A stretch of 64,000 bases of DNA, taken from positions 186,001 to 250,000 of the forward strand of contig JAFEFN010000013.1 in assembly GCA_018240525.1 (NCBI GenBank), given 5' to 3'. The translations under genes and the position numbers were made by a program. The DNA comes from Pseudomonadota bacterium. GTDB lineage: Bacteria; Pseudomonadota; Gammaproteobacteria; Steroidobacterales; Steroidobacteraceae. Under the pieces are notes generated by a model that saw only the letters and a program-made list of their open reading frames with translations, did not search any database and was not told the DNA's origin. Shown piece after piece: positions 25,303 through 35,085 of the stretch. Every line of letters begins with the position of its first letter. The first letter of the stretch is position 1.

Positions 25303-27339
25303 TTAGACGCTGGGATTCTGGCCTTGGCTGGGCTTCGCCGCGTCCTGCAGCCGTTTCTTGGCCGCGAAGTCTGCCACCTTGGCGGCGGGGGCGTTGGGCA
25401 GCACCGCCTTGCGGCGCCAGACGTAGTCGCGCACATCAATATCGGCATGGTACTCGGCGACCGCCTCATCGAGCAGTGTCAGTGCCCGGTGGCAATCGAA
25501 GCTGGCGAGCGCGACCAGAAGATCGTTCAGCACCTGCTCCATGCGGACCCATGGCAGCCGGTGCTCCATGGCACGCATGATCATCGGATGATCGGTCCCG
25601 GTCACGTTGGTGCCGATGAGCAGTTCCTCGAACAGTTTCTCGGCCGTGCGCAACCCGGTGTACTCGATCTCGATGTCGCCCTCCGGGTTGCGCGCATCGC
25701 GCACTGTCAGCCCCATGAGGCTCACCATGCGCCGTGCGAGATCGTCGATGCGCACCGGGCGACCCATGTCCAGCACGAACACGTCGCCCCCCTTGGCCAT
25801 CGAGCCGGCCTGGATAACCAGCTGCGCGGCCTCCGGAATGGTCATGAAATAGCGGATGACGTCCGGATGGGTCACGGTGACCGGGCCGCCGCGCCGGATC
25901 TGCTCCTGGAACAGCGGCACCACCGAGCCGGAGGATGCCAGCACATTGCCGAAGCGCACCATGCAGAAGCGCGTCTGGGTGCTGCGTTCCTGTAAGGCCT
26001 GCAGGACCAGTTCGGCGAGGCGCTTGGTCGCGCCCATGACGTTGGCGGGGTTGACCGCCTTGTCGGTGGAAATCAGCACGAAGGTCTCGACCCCGGTCTC
26101 GAGCGCGGCCTCGGCCGTATACCAGGTACTGATGACGTTGTTGTGGATGCCCTCGACGACGTTGTATTCGACGATCGGCACGTGCTTGTAGGCGGCCGCG
26201 TGATACACGGTCTGAACCGCGAATGTGGAGAGCACCTCGCGGACGCGGTGGCGATGGTGCGCGTTGCCGAGCAACGGCACGATCTCGACGCTGACCTGTT
26301 CGGCGGCGGCGATGTCCTCAAGCTCGCGTTCGATATTGTAGAGCGCGATCTCCGACATCTCGAACAGCACCAGGCGGCTCGGCTCCAGCCGGATGATCTG
26401 TCGGCACAGCTCCGAGCCGATGGAGCCTCCCGCGCCGGTCACCAGCACGGACTTGGCCCGGATGCACGAGCCAAACAGCTTGGGCTTGGGCGGGACCGGA
26501 TCGCGCCCAAGCAGGTCGCTGACCTCGACGTCGCACAGCTCGCTGATCTGCGACCTCCCAGAAATGATGTCGGGCAGGCTCGGCAGGGACTGTACGCGCA
26601 CACCCAGAGGCTCCAGTTGCGTCAGTATCTCCCGTCGACGCCGCCGCGTGGTGGCAGGCATGGCCAGCAGCACCCGGTCGATGCGCTGCTGACGCACGAG
26701 CTTGGGAAGCACGTCGGAGCCGTAGACACGCACGCCGTTGATGCTGCTGCCATGCAGCGCCTTCTTGTCGTCGATGAAGGCCACCGGCTCATAGTCAGGT
26801 CCACTCAGCAGCACGGACGAGATATGTGCGCCCGCCGTGCCGGCGCCGTAGATCGCGACGCGCGTGACCGCCCTGCCGCGCACGCCCGAGCGCTGGAAGA
26901 GGTAGCGGGCCGCAAAGCGGCTGCCTCCGACATACAGTAGGGCGAGCGCACCGTAGATGACAAACGCCGACACCGGGATTTGCTGACTCGCAATGAAGCG
27001 GTCGAACACCGCGAGCACGAGCACCGAGAGACTCACGCCCGCCAACACGGTCAACATCGCCTTCGGCCCGACAAAGCGAATGACGGTCCGGTACAGGCCG
27101 AAGACCGAAAAGCAGAACAGCGCCGAGGCGATCGCCACGAGGAAGTAGACCAGGTGCTCGGCGGGCGGATGGAAGCTGTCGAACTTCAGCACCAGTGCGA
27201 CCCACAGTGCTGTTGGAACCGCCACCGCGTCGGCGGCCGCCATGATCAACCGCTTGGTTTCGCGCGGCAGCCCGAGGACGTACTCAGCGAATCGGCCCCC
27301 TGACGACGGCTGTCGGGCGGCCGTGTTCTTTTCGCTCAT
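25303..27339 (-). CDS. Membrane-bound nucleotide-sugar 4,6-dehydratase, WbpM/CapD family
   Basis: 678 aa. Four N-terminal membrane helices (about 30-150) and a degenerate Rossmann region (VAIYGAGTAGAHIS, about 170-185) precede the catalytic SDR domain starting VLVTGAGGSIGSELCRQI (about 300). Active-site segment: LISTDKAVNPANVMGATKR, with the Met/Lys pair replacing the usual Tyr/Lys as in WbpM. The family converts UDP-GlcNAc to a 4-keto-6-deoxy sugar, the precursor of QuiNAc, FucNAc or bacillosamine. It stands after a 220-bp gap containing an inverted repeat, so it probably has its own promoter. Confidence 0.92.
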   Translation of the reverse strand: MSEKNTAARQPSSGGRFAEYVLGLPRETKRLIMAAADAVAVPTALWVALVLKFDSFHPPAEHLVYFLVAIASALFCFSVFGLYRTVIRFVGPKAMLTVLAGVSLSVLVLAVFDRFIASQQIPVSAFVIYGALALLYVGGSRFAARYLFQRSGVRGRAVTRVAIYGAGTAGAHISSVLLSGPDYEPVAFIDDKKALHGSSINGVRVYGSDVLPKLVRQQRIDRVLLAMPATTRRRRREILTQLEPLGVRVQSLPSLPDIISGRSQISELCDVEVSDLLGRDPVPPKPKLFGSCIRAKSVLVTGAGGSIGSELCRQIIRLEPSRLVLFEMSEIALYNIERELEDIAAAEQVSVEIVPLLGNAHHRHRVREVLSTFAVQTVYHAAAYKHVPIVEYNVVEGIHNNVISTWYTAEAALETGVETFVLISTDKAVNPANVMGATKRLAELVLQALQERSTQTRFCMVRFGNVLASSGSVVPLFQEQIRRGGPVTVTHPDVIRYFMTIPEAAQLVIQAGSMAKGGDVFVLDMGRPVRIDDLARRMVSLMGLTVRDARNPEGDIEIEYTGLRTAEKLFEELLIGTNVTGTDHPMIMRAMEHRLPWVRMEQVLNDLLVALASFDCHRALTLLDEAVAEYHADIDVRDYVWRRKAVLPNAPAAKVADFAAKKRLQDAAKPSQGQNPSV

Positions 27340-27451
27340 ACCTTCTCCGTAAGGACCATCCGCCTGCCATCCATCGGTCGATGCGAGTTGGCCACACGCC
27401 TCCGCGATTCTACGGCATCGCCTACCCGATTCCGACAGTCCTTACACTAAC

Positions 27452-27466
27452 TTACGCCTAACGTAA
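27452..27466. promoter_or_regulatory. Inverted repeat in the gap before the WbpM-like gene
   Basis: TTACG-CCTAA-CGTAA is a perfect 5-5-5 inverted repeat in a relatively A/T-rich 220-bp gap (27340-27559), about 115 bases upstream of the dehydratase start. It may be an operator. No clear -35/-10 pair was identified around it. Confidence 0.3.
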
Positions 27467-27559
27467 ACGCAGCGGGAACATCGGTATTTACCTAGTGGCT
27501 ATCGCAAAACGGCGACAGTGCGGATGCGTTGACACAACGGTGTCAGAAAACACCGAGTC

Positions 27560-28579
27560 CTAGTCGCGGCGGCGGCCGGCACCTAACAGCACGCAACCCA
27601 ACAACACGGGAAGTGCTGCCGCCAGCACAGCATTCAAGGCGAAAGGCGGCCATCTGGCCGCCAGAAGGGACAACGGCAGCAACCAGGCCGCTCCGATGCC
27701 GAGAACGAGGCAGGTGACCCTGAGATGGCTGCCCCAGCGACGGGACAGGCGCTGGTATGCATGTTGCCGGTGTGCCTCGTAGACACGCTCGCCGCGGAAC
27801 AGGCGCCGCAGCAGAGTGAGCGTTGAATCGACGAAAAACAGGCTACCGAGGATGAACCACTCCCAGATCGCCGTGGGCCGGGTCGTAGATTCCGCCAGGG
27901 CCAGTACGATGACGACGTAGCCGAGGTAGCCGCTGCCGACATCACCCAGGAATATCCGCGCCGGCGGCCAGTTCCAGACCAGAAAGCCAGCGCACGCCCA
28001 GGCGAAAACCCACGCTGCGGCGGCAACACCCGAACTGCCGGCGCCCGCGGCCAGCAGCGCTCCAGCGCAGGCCACGAAAAGCGCCTCACCAGCAGCCAGG
28101 CCGTCTATCCCATCCATGAAGTTGAAGAGGTTGACGACCCATACGACGCCCAACACGGCGAGGGCCTTCCCTACCCAGCCCAGGTGTACGACGCTCTGGC
28201 CCACCTGAACTGCATCAAGCCCACCGACCCACGCCACCGCCCACATTGCGGCGAAAGTGTGCACCGCCAGGCGCCAGCGAGGCGCGAGTCTGCGGCGATC
28301 GTCGAGAAAGCCGACGGCTGCAACAGCCACGCCGCCCACCAGAAGTGCCATGCAGAGATTCAGGGGAACGATTCCGAGCACGGCCAGCACCAGCAGCGCG
28401 AGCGTGGTGGTCGCGACGATCGCCAGGCCGCCACCTCGCGGGGTGGCAGTGGTATGCGAGCTGCGCGCGTTGGGCAGATCAAGAATGCCATGCGCCAGCG
28501 CGAAGCGGCGCATGAGATAGGTCAGCAGCCCACTGGTCAGCAAGGCAGCGGGGGCAAGCAGCAGCCAGATCCTATTCAT
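27560..28579 (-). CDS. Undecaprenyl-phosphate sugar-1-phosphate transferase, WecA/WbpL family
   Basis: 339 aa, about ten membrane helices. Family motifs: LPNARSSHTTATPRGGG, VGFLDDRRRL, FNFMDGIDGLA (catalytic Asp pair), RIFLGDVGSGYLG and the cytoplasmic HRQHAYQRL loop. It transfers a GlcNAc- or FucNAc/QuiNAc-1-phosphate to undecaprenyl phosphate and so starts each repeat unit. The start ATG at 28579 overlaps the stop of the reductase gene (ATGA). Pairing with WbpM-like and WbpV-like genes points to an amino-deoxy sugar as first residue. Confidence 0.92.
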   Translation of the reverse strand: MNRIWLLLAPAALLTSGLLTYLMRRFALAHGILDLPNARSSHTTATPRGGGLAIVATTTLALLVLAVLGIVPLNLCMALLVGGVAVAAVGFLDDRRRLAPRWRLAVHTFAAMWAVAWVGGLDAVQVGQSVVHLGWVGKALAVLGVVWVVNLFNFMDGIDGLAAGEALFVACAGALLAAGAGSSGVAAAAWVFAWACAGFLVWNWPPARIFLGDVGSGYLGYVVIVLALAESTTRPTAIWEWFILGSLFFVDSTLTLLRRLFRGERVYEAHRQHAYQRLSRRWGSHLRVTCLVLGIGAAWLLPLSLLAARWPPFALNAVLAAALPVLLGCVLLGAGRRRD

Positions 28580-29529
28580 GCGGGTTCGAGTATGCGGTAC
28601 CAGGCCGCCGTTCTGGCGAGCCCCTGATCGACCGCAAGCGGCGGAGTCCAACCGAGCAGCGTGCGGGCAGGTGATGTGTCCACGGTCAGGGACCCGCACA
28701 GTCTGGCGAGCTGCCCGGTCTGGCCAGTTAGCGCCGCGCCGAGGCGCAGCAGCGCAGGGGGCACGGGCAATAGCCGTGGGCGCCTGCCCAAAGAAGCCGC
28801 GATGCGCCGGATCAGGTCGGGCGTGGACAGATCCTCTGCATCGGCTGCCAGCCACACGCGGCCGGCGGCCGCCGGATGACTAAGAAGGCACGCGATCAGA
28901 TCGGCCAGATTCCAAACGCTGAGCAGACTGCGCCGATTGTGAATCGCGCCCAGCGGCAATGGCATTCCCCGGTCGACCCAGCGCATCAGCCTCAAAAAGT
29001 TGGCCTGGACGTGGGGGCCGTAAACCAGCGGGGGCCTCACGATCGCCAATTCCGTGCCACTGCCAGCGACCGCACGGCGAACGGCCTGCTCTGCTTCGAG
29101 CTTGGAGCGACCATACGCATCCTGCGGGTGCGGCGGGGCATCGGCGGTGAAGGTACCGGCGCCACTGTCTTCGCCGTTCACTTTGATGCTGCTGAGGTAG
29201 ATGAATCGGCGCACGCCGGCGCGCACCGCGGCCGTCGCCAGGCGCGCGCTGCCCTCGACGTTGACCTTGCGGATGCGTTCCTCGTCCGGCGCCGACTCGA
29301 ACACATGGGTTCTCGCCGCGGCATGGATCACGAAATCCACCCTCGCCAGCGCTGCATCCCAGTCCGGGCAATGCGCAATGTCGCCCACGAGTGCGGCCTC
29401 AAGGACCCCTTGCGGGAGTGGCTTTTCGGTGCGCAGGGCTGCGCGCAAGATATAACCATCCTGCTGCAACCGGCCGCACAGCGCACGGCCGATCATGCCG
29501 GTCGCCCCGGTAATCAGTACCCGCGGCAT
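28576..29529 (-). CDS. NAD-dependent epimerase/reductase, WbpV-like
   Basis: 317-aa extended short-chain dehydrogenase. NAD-binding GATGMIG at 7-13, active-site LSSIKVNGE followed by YGRSK (Tyr-x-x-x-Lys). The SSIKVNGE segment is characteristic of WbpV/WbiG-type reductases, which reduce the 4-keto sugar made by WbpM to UDP-QuiNAc or UDP-FucNAc. It is translationally coupled to the WecA-like transferase, consistent with making that enzyme's donor. Confidence 0.87.
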   Translation of the reverse strand: MPRVLITGATGMIGRALCGRLQQDGYILRAALRTEKPLPQGVLEAALVGDIAHCPDWDAALARVDFVIHAAARTHVFESAPDEERIRKVNVEGSARLATAAVRAGVRRFIYLSSIKVNGEDSGAGTFTADAPPHPQDAYGRSKLEAEQAVRRAVAGSGTELAIVRPPLVYGPHVQANFLRLMRWVDRGMPLPLGAIHNRRSLLSVWNLADLIACLLSHPAAAGRVWLAADAEDLSTPDLIRRIAASLGRRPRLLPVPPALLRLGAALTGQTGQLARLCGSLTVDTSPARTLLGWTPPLAVDQGLARTAAWYRILEPA

Positions 29530-29717
29530 CGATATGTTCTACACGCGTCCACTGCCCGGCCCTGGCGCATCAGAAAAGTTCCGCAGATGGCTGCTGCCGC
29601 AAACATAGTTACAACCTTCCGAAGGAGTCGTCTTCACGTTATCATTCGGGCTTGCAATGGCGCACCTAAGTGTCGCTAACTCGCGCACACTTCATCACCT
29701 GCGAGGGCTTTCAATCG

Positions 29718-31526
29718 GTGGACTCCAGGCAGTTTTGCATCGCCGCAGTAATCGGCAGCGCATTGGTACTCAGCGGCTGCGGCGGTGGCGGCAACGGCGC
29801 CGCGGGGCAGCCCATCTCAGACACCAAGACCATCGAGGCCCAGCCCAGCTTCGCATTCGTAGCGCGCCCTAAGCTCGTCGGGCTCGCCGGCACGATCGCC
29901 ATCGCGTACGGAAGCCCCCCCGCTCAGATCGGGACGATCAACGACGGCAAGGGCAATCTCAGCGTGCTCGACTACAACACCATGGGGATCTCCCCGATCT
30001 TCGTATGGCCGCGCGTACCGTACGACATCCGCGTTGCCGACTTCAACGGCGACGGCATACCGGACATCATTTCGGACGTCTACAGCCCCACCAATGTCGA
30101 GTCGCAGGCGATGCTGTTCTTCGGCAACGGTGACAACACCTACCGGCAGGACACGAGCTTCGGGGCGCAGTACACGGGGACCGACTACGTGACCGGTTAT
30201 CGCGGTCGCACCGAGACGATCGTGGTCGCGGACTTCAACAATGACGGTGCGGTGGACATCTTCCTGCCGACTTACACCTACCTGGACAGCGTGCACGATC
30301 TCGCCCAGGAGCCCGGCACGTACGACCTGCCGGGACCGCCGCCGAACGTGCATAACGCGAAGCAGAGCTTCCTGCTCTTGAATGACGGTACCGGCAAGTT
30401 CACCGAGCACGCCGTGGATGCCGGAGTCAGCATGCACTCCTCCCTGGCGGGCCTGTCCGCGACGACCACCGATCCGAATGGCATGCAGCCGGAGGGCGTG
30501 CAGGCAGTCGACTTCAACATGGATGGGCTGATCGATCTTTTCGTCGGCGGTCACCTGTTCATCAATCAGGGCGTGGATGCCCAGGGCATCCCGCACTTTA
30601 AGGACATGGCAGAGTCACTCGGGCTGACGCGGACGCTGCTCAGGGCGGCGCCACCGTGGGCGCCGGATGCAGCCAACGTCATCCCGGATTACGCAGACGT
30701 GGTCGATGAGGGCGCCAAGTTCATCGACTGGAACAATGACGGTCATCTTGATCTGCTGCTGTTCCGTTGGAATTGGGGCCCGGCACACGGCACCCGCCTG
30801 TTCGAATTCGACGGCACCACGTTCACCGAGCGCACCCAAGCCCTCACCAGCGCCACCGCCTCGTGCAGCAAGCCCGTGACCGGCAACGTGGCCATCTTTG
30901 CCACGAATCGTCCGACCACGCTCGCCGGGGACTCCGCCGGAATCAACGCTTACGATCTGGACAATTCCGGCTTCGAGGATGTGCTGGTCAGCGGCGACAG
31001 CAAAGGACCGGTGGTCTTCAAGAACAACGGCTGCGGCTTCAGCGAAGCGACCGCCGGGGACCTGGCCGGCAAGGCAGGCGGCTCCGGCGCAATGGCGCTG
31101 GCTGACTGGGACAATGACGGCGTCATCGACGTCATTTATCCAACGCCGAGCGGCGTCTATTACTACCTGAACCAGACGCCACCCAACGGATCCTCATTTA
31201 CGGTGGAGGTGCTCGGCTCCCAGGGCGAGCACAACCAATATGGCCGCGTGGTGCAGGTTTTCCCACCCGGAACCAGCCAGATCTATACGCGGGTCGTCGA
31301 CGGCGGCTCCGGCTACCTGAGCCAGAACCAGTATCCGTTACTGATCGGGACACCCTTCCCCGGCAAGCACACCGTGAAGGTCTACTACGCTCCGTTGACG
31401 CCCTGCATTTACGGGGGGCCCGCCTGCAAGCCCGCGGTGCTCTCCTTCACCATCTCCCCGGGCCAGCACGCCATGACCTACGCACCTACCGCGGCCAACC
31501 CGTCAGGCTCAGTGACCATTCACTAA
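29718..31526 (+). CDS. VCBS/FG-GAP repeat lipoprotein with ASPIC/UnbV-like C-terminus
   Basis: 602 aa from the GTG at 29718, which has a GAGGG ribosome binding site and places the lipobox LSGC at residue 21; a GTG at 29670 is an alternative. After a Gly-rich linker, at least six DxDxDGxxD calcium-type motifs recur (DFNGDGIPD, DFNNDGAVD, DFNMDGLID, DWNNDGHLD, DLDNSGFED, DWDNDGVID), marking a seven-bladed-propeller type FG-GAP/VCBS domain. The C-terminal ~70 residues resemble ASPIC/UnbV (NQYGRVVQV, VVDGGSGYLSQNQYPLLIG). It is a single + strand gene inside a minus-strand polysaccharide block; its stop overlaps that of the next glycosyltransferase. It is probably a surface carbohydrate- or protein-binding lipoprotein; its partner is unknown. 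Confidence 0.8.
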   Translation: MDSRQFCIAAVIGSALVLSGCGGGGNGAAGQPISDTKTIEAQPSFAFVARPKLVGLAGTIAIAYGSPPAQIGTINDGKGNLSVLDYNTMGISPIFVWPRVPYDIRVADFNGDGIPDIISDVYSPTNVESQAMLFFGNGDNTYRQDTSFGAQYTGTDYVTGYRGRTETIVVADFNNDGAVDIFLPTYTYLDSVHDLAQEPGTYDLPGPPPNVHNAKQSFLLLNDGTGKFTEHAVDAGVSMHSSLAGLSATTTDPNGMQPEGVQAVDFNMDGLIDLFVGGHLFINQGVDAQGIPHFKDMAESLGLTRTLLRAAPPWAPDAANVIPDYADVVDEGAKFIDWNNDGHLDLLLFRWNWGPAHGTRLFEFDGTTFTERTQALTSATASCSKPVTGNVAIFATNRPTTLAGDSAGINAYDLDNSGFEDVLVSGDSKGPVVFKNNGCGFSEATAGDLAGKAGGSGAMALADWDNDGVIDVIYPTPSGVYYYLNQTPPNGSSFTVEVLGSQGEHNQYGRVVQVFPPGTSQIYTRVVDGGSGYLSQNQYPLLIGTPFPGKHTVKVYYAPLTPCIYGGPACKPAVLSFTISPGQHAMTYAPTAANPSGSVTIH

Positions 31527-32671
31527 GCGCGTCCGGAAAGATCGCGGTATATCCCCAGGTGCGCTTGCACCACCTGCTCCACGCCAAACCGGGCCTCCGC
31601 CAAGCGCCGCGACTCGGCACCCATGGTTGAACGCAACCGTACATCGTCGAGCAACTGACGCATCGCAGAGGCCAGTCGTCGCGCGTCCCGGGGAGGCACG
31701 AGAAGCCCGTTGCGACCCTCGGGCACGACGTCACGACACCCGGGCGTATCCGAGGTGATGATGGGCCGTCCCGCCGCACAGGCCTCCAGCAGTACCTTCG
31801 GCATTCCCTCACGGTAGGAGGGAAGGCAGACGATGCTGCTGTCGGCCAGGAGCCTCGGCATATCCTTGCAGTCCCCGATCCACTCCACGCCCTCGCTCGC
31901 GCAGAGCTGCTGGATCTGCGTCGCACTCAAGGCGCCCCGATTGGCGGGATCCAGCCGCCCGGCAAGCACAAACCGCGCCACCGCCCCTGCGCGGCGCAGC
32001 TCTCCGGCGGCCGCCGTGAACTCCAGCACGCCCTTTTCCCGCAGCAATCTCGCCGGGAGCAGCACCATCGGTGTGCCCGCGGGCTCGGGCGTCCGATGGA
32101 ACTCCTTGAGATCCACTCCGGAGCCGGGGACCAGGACGATGCGCGGCGTGGCCGGCGGACACAACCGGGCTACCTCGGCCCGATCATCGGCGTTCTGGAC
32201 GATGATGCGCACCCCGGGGGGTGAGAATGCCCTGGCATAAGCGCTCGCCAGGGCGCGCCTCATGAGACGGCGCGACGCCGATGGGGAACTGTAGGCATAG
32301 CCGAAGCCCGAGACCGCATTCACGACGCCCGGAACGCCTAGCGCGCGCGCCGCCGCGGAACCGTAGATGATGGGCTTGGCGGTGATGTTGTGTACGATCG
32401 CCGGGGACACCACGCGGATGACATCCCGCAGCTCAAGATAAGTGCGCAGTTCGCTGAGCGGATTGAGACCGCCGCGCACCAGCCGCACGCGGTGGAAGTG
32501 GACGCCGCTGCGCTTGAGCTCGCCTATCTCCGCGAGCTCTTCGAAGTCGCAAGCCAGGTGCACGTCGTAGCCCGCCTCGATTGCGGCGCGTGCAAGCGGC
32601 AGGCGATGCGAGACGAAGAACCAGGCGGCATTGGCCACGAATAGCAGCCGGCGGGGCGCGGCGTCCATCAT
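31523..32671 (-). CDS. Glycosyltransferase family 4
   Basis: 382-aa GT-B cytoplasmic glycosyltransferase. N-terminal acceptor domain starts LLFVANAAWFFVSHRLPLA. The C-terminal donor domain has LVPGSGVDLKEF, LPARLLREKGV and the E-x7-E motif in SYREGMPKVLLEACAAGRP. This N-terminus (FVSHRLPLA) occurs in PglA/TuaC-like enzymes that add a second sugar to an undecaprenyl-linked first sugar; the exact donor cannot be read from sequence. It lies 12 bases after the next upstream transferase. Confidence 0.9.
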   Translation of the reverse strand: MMDAAPRRLLFVANAAWFFVSHRLPLARAAIEAGYDVHLACDFEELAEIGELKRSGVHFHRVRLVRGGLNPLSELRTYLELRDVIRVVSPAIVHNITAKPIIYGSAAARALGVPGVVNAVSGFGYAYSSPSASRRLMRRALASAYARAFSPPGVRIIVQNADDRAEVARLCPPATPRIVLVPGSGVDLKEFHRTPEPAGTPMVLLPARLLREKGVLEFTAAAGELRRAGAVARFVLAGRLDPANRGALSATQIQQLCASEGVEWIGDCKDMPRLLADSSIVCLPSYREGMPKVLLEACAAGRPIITSDTPGCRDVVPEGRNGLLVPPRDARRLASAMRQLLDDVRLRSTMGAESRRLAEARFGVEQVVQAHLGIYRDLSGRA

Positions 32672-32683
32672 GCCGTTTCCGCC

Positions 32684-33817
32684 CTACAGGCTCTCGTAGA
32701 GGTCACGGTAGCTCGACCACACGGCCGCAATGCTGAAGCGTTCCTCGATGCTGCGGCGCTGTGCGGCACCGAGCGCGGCGCGGTCGCCTGCCGGCATCTC
32801 GAGCACGCGCTGCAAGCAAGCGGCCAGCCCCGGCGCATCACCCACCGGGCAAACGAAGCGCGGGTCGCCGACGATCTGCGCGGAGTCGCCGGCGTCGGTG
32901 GTCACCGACGGGGTGCTGCTGGCCATCGCCTCGCCCAAGACGTTGGGAAACCCCTCGCTGCGGGACGCAAGGCAAAAGATATCCAGGCCCGCCATGACAT
33001 TATTGATGTCCTCGCGCCGCTCTTCCAGAACCACGCGCCCGGTCAGCTGCAACTCTTCAAGCAGCGCCCGGATTTCGTGGTCAGTGGTCACACCCGCCCC
33101 CACGAGCACAAACCGGGCGCGGGCTACGTGCCCGGCAACGATGCTCGCCGCACGCAGAAAGGTCGCGTGGTCCTTTTGCGCGTCCACGCGCGCCACCATA
33201 CCGACCAGCAAATCGTCGTCTGCGACACCCCAGGCGGCACGCGTGCTCGAGCGCGCTCCTTCGCGGCGTGCGAAGGTGGTCAAGTCGAACCCATTCGGCA
33301 GCACTACGCACTTGTCCGCGTCGTAGCCAATGGCCACGTGGGCCCGCAGCGCCGCACGGGAATTGCATACGATCCTCTGCGGCACGCGCCGTGACAGCCG
33401 GGCACACAGCCAGGCAACACCACGGGAGCGAAGCTTGGTCGAGGCGAGCGCGGGCATCGAATTGCGGACATTCCACACGACGCGCGGGTTGCCACGCAGC
33501 CGGGCAAGCAGACCCCCCAGAAGGTCGGCGTGCCAAAGCCAGGTCTGTATCACCACCGCTTCATCCCCCGGGACCTTCACGGCGCCGCCAAGCAACCGTA
33601 GCTTGAGCAGCGACAAGGGCGCGGACAGGCTCAGTTCAAGGGCGCGAACCGTAAACCCCGCACGCAGCAGCCGCTCGCCCACCGCGCCGATACTTCCGAG
33701 ACAGACCACAGACTGTGCGATCTGCGGGTCGCTCGCACGCCCTGCCAGCAGCAGTTTTTCGAGCATGGCCTCAGCGCCGCCCTGTCCCAGCCCGGTGATG
33801 ACATGCACGACTTTCAT
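32684..33817 (-). CDS. Glycosyltransferase family 4
   Basis: 377 aa, GT-B fold. N-terminus VVHVITGLGQGGAEAMLEKL. The donor-site segment VLPNGFDLTTF and the E-x7-E motif SRSEGFPNVLGEAMASSTP identify a retaining GT4 enzyme. Its start overlaps the stop of the upstream transferase (ATGA), so the run of sugar transferases is translationally coupled. Donor and acceptor are unknown. Confidence 0.9.
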   Translation of the reverse strand: MKVVHVITGLGQGGAEAMLEKLLLAGRASDPQIAQSVVCLGSIGAVGERLLRAGFTVRALELSLSAPLSLLKLRLLGGAVKVPGDEAVVIQTWLWHADLLGGLLARLRGNPRVVWNVRNSMPALASTKLRSRGVAWLCARLSRRVPQRIVCNSRAALRAHVAIGYDADKCVVLPNGFDLTTFARREGARSSTRAAWGVADDDLLVGMVARVDAQKDHATFLRAASIVAGHVARARFVLVGAGVTTDHEIRALLEELQLTGRVVLEERREDINNVMAGLDIFCLASRSEGFPNVLGEAMASSTPSVTTDAGDSAQIVGDPRFVCPVGDAPGLAACLQRVLEMPAGDRAALGAAQRRSIEERFSIAAVWSSYRDLYESL

Positions 33818-34968
33818 GGGGGTGCACCATCGCCAGGGGATCGACTGCCCTTGTCTGCGATGACTTCATCCAACAGCTCATCCCACGCGCGCAGCACGGT
33901 TGACTCGGCAAACTGTTGCCGAACGAAGGTGGCGGCTCTTTGTCCCAGTTGCTCCCGGCCTGCGGCATTGTCCGCCAGGCGCCGCAGGGCAAGCGCGAAG
34001 CCCTCGACGTCTCCCGCCGGGACGATCACAGCAGCCGAACCGCCATCCGACAGCTCGCGCGGGCCTGAAGGGCAATCGAAGGCGATGCATGCAAGCCCGA
34101 GAGCCTGCGCTTCCAGCATTGCGTTCGGAAATCCCTCATACAGAGAGGTCATCGCGAAGATCTGGCCCTTCGCCAGGGCCGACCAGGGCTGAGCGGTCAG
34201 CCCGCACAGCCTGATGCGGCCGGCAAGTCCAAGCGCCTCGATGCGCTGTTGCAGTTGCTCGCGCAGTGGCCCCTCGCCCCAGATCTGCAGTTGCCATTCC
34301 TCGGCATCCACGAACGCGCGTGCGAAGGCTTCGATCAGTGCCGTATGTCCCTTCTGCGCGGTAAGGCGCCCCATGGCGATCACGCAGCCGCCCCGCGAGG
34401 AGTGGCTGGCCCGTGTACTCATCGATGCCAGGTCTGCCGGTAGCGGGTTCGGTACGACCCTCATGGGTGGCAAGCGCGACACACGGCCGCGATAGTGCGC
34501 TGCCGCTGCCTCGGTCTGCACCACGAGTGCTTCGGCCCTGCGGTATAGCAGGCCGCGGGCCAGTTTGAGCATACCGGGAAGCTCGACGTCGGCCGCCGGA
34601 TCGACGCGCTCTGAAATGACAAGGGGCACGCCGAGGTACCCGAGCGCGCCGAGAACGGTGACATTGACGTTGGTGAGGAAGGAAACGACCACGTCCGGGC
34701 GGACCTTCTTCACCAGCGCGCGAAGCGCGAGCAGCTTGCCGGGCAGCGGCGGACAGAGCCCCCGCAGCGGGATCATGTCGGACAGGAACACCTGCGACAC
34801 GCCAGACTGCAGTGGGTATGCGCTGCCGCTCGTTCCAAGGAAGGTCGCGACCACCCAGACGCGCCGACCCCGGGCCGACCAGGCATTGGCCAGCGTGGCG
34901 GCGACGCGCTCGGCACCGCCGGTGCTCATGGAGCCCACGACAATGACGATGGTGCGCGCCAGCGGCAT
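33814..34968 (-). CDS. Glycosyltransferase family 4
   Basis: About 384 aa from ATG 34968 (in-frame ATG 35013 is possible; neither has a good ribosome binding site). N-terminus TIVIVVGSMSTGGAERVA, donor domain with VVPNPLPADL, GRLTAQKGHTALIEA and E-x7-E in SLYEGFPNAMLEAQALGLA. It resembles the 39461-40546 transferase in overall organisation (both have GGAERV and VISERVDPA/ISERIDPA), so the two are likely paralogues. Confidence 0.88.
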   Translation of the reverse strand: MPLARTIVIVVGSMSTGGAERVAATLANAWSARGRRVWVVATFLGTSGSAYPLQSGVSQVFLSDMIPLRGLCPPLPGKLLALRALVKKVRPDVVVSFLTNVNVTVLGALGYLGVPLVISERVDPAADVELPGMLKLARGLLYRRAEALVVQTEAAAAHYRGRVSRLPPMRVVPNPLPADLASMSTRASHSSRGGCVIAMGRLTAQKGHTALIEAFARAFVDAEEWQLQIWGEGPLREQLQQRIEALGLAGRIRLCGLTAQPWSALAKGQIFAMTSLYEGFPNAMLEAQALGLACIAFDCPSGPRELSDGGSAAVIVPAGDVEGFALALRRLADNAAGREQLGQRAATFVRQQFAESTVLRAWDELLDEVIADKGSRSPGDGAPP

Positions 34969-35085
34969 GGACAGTAGCTCAGCGCACCCGCGGAGGGTTC
35001 GCGCAGTTGGCATGTCGTGCGCTAGCCGCCGCCAACTTCCAGGGCCTCACGACGTGCGCGGGAGGGCAAGACACGTATCTGTGCA

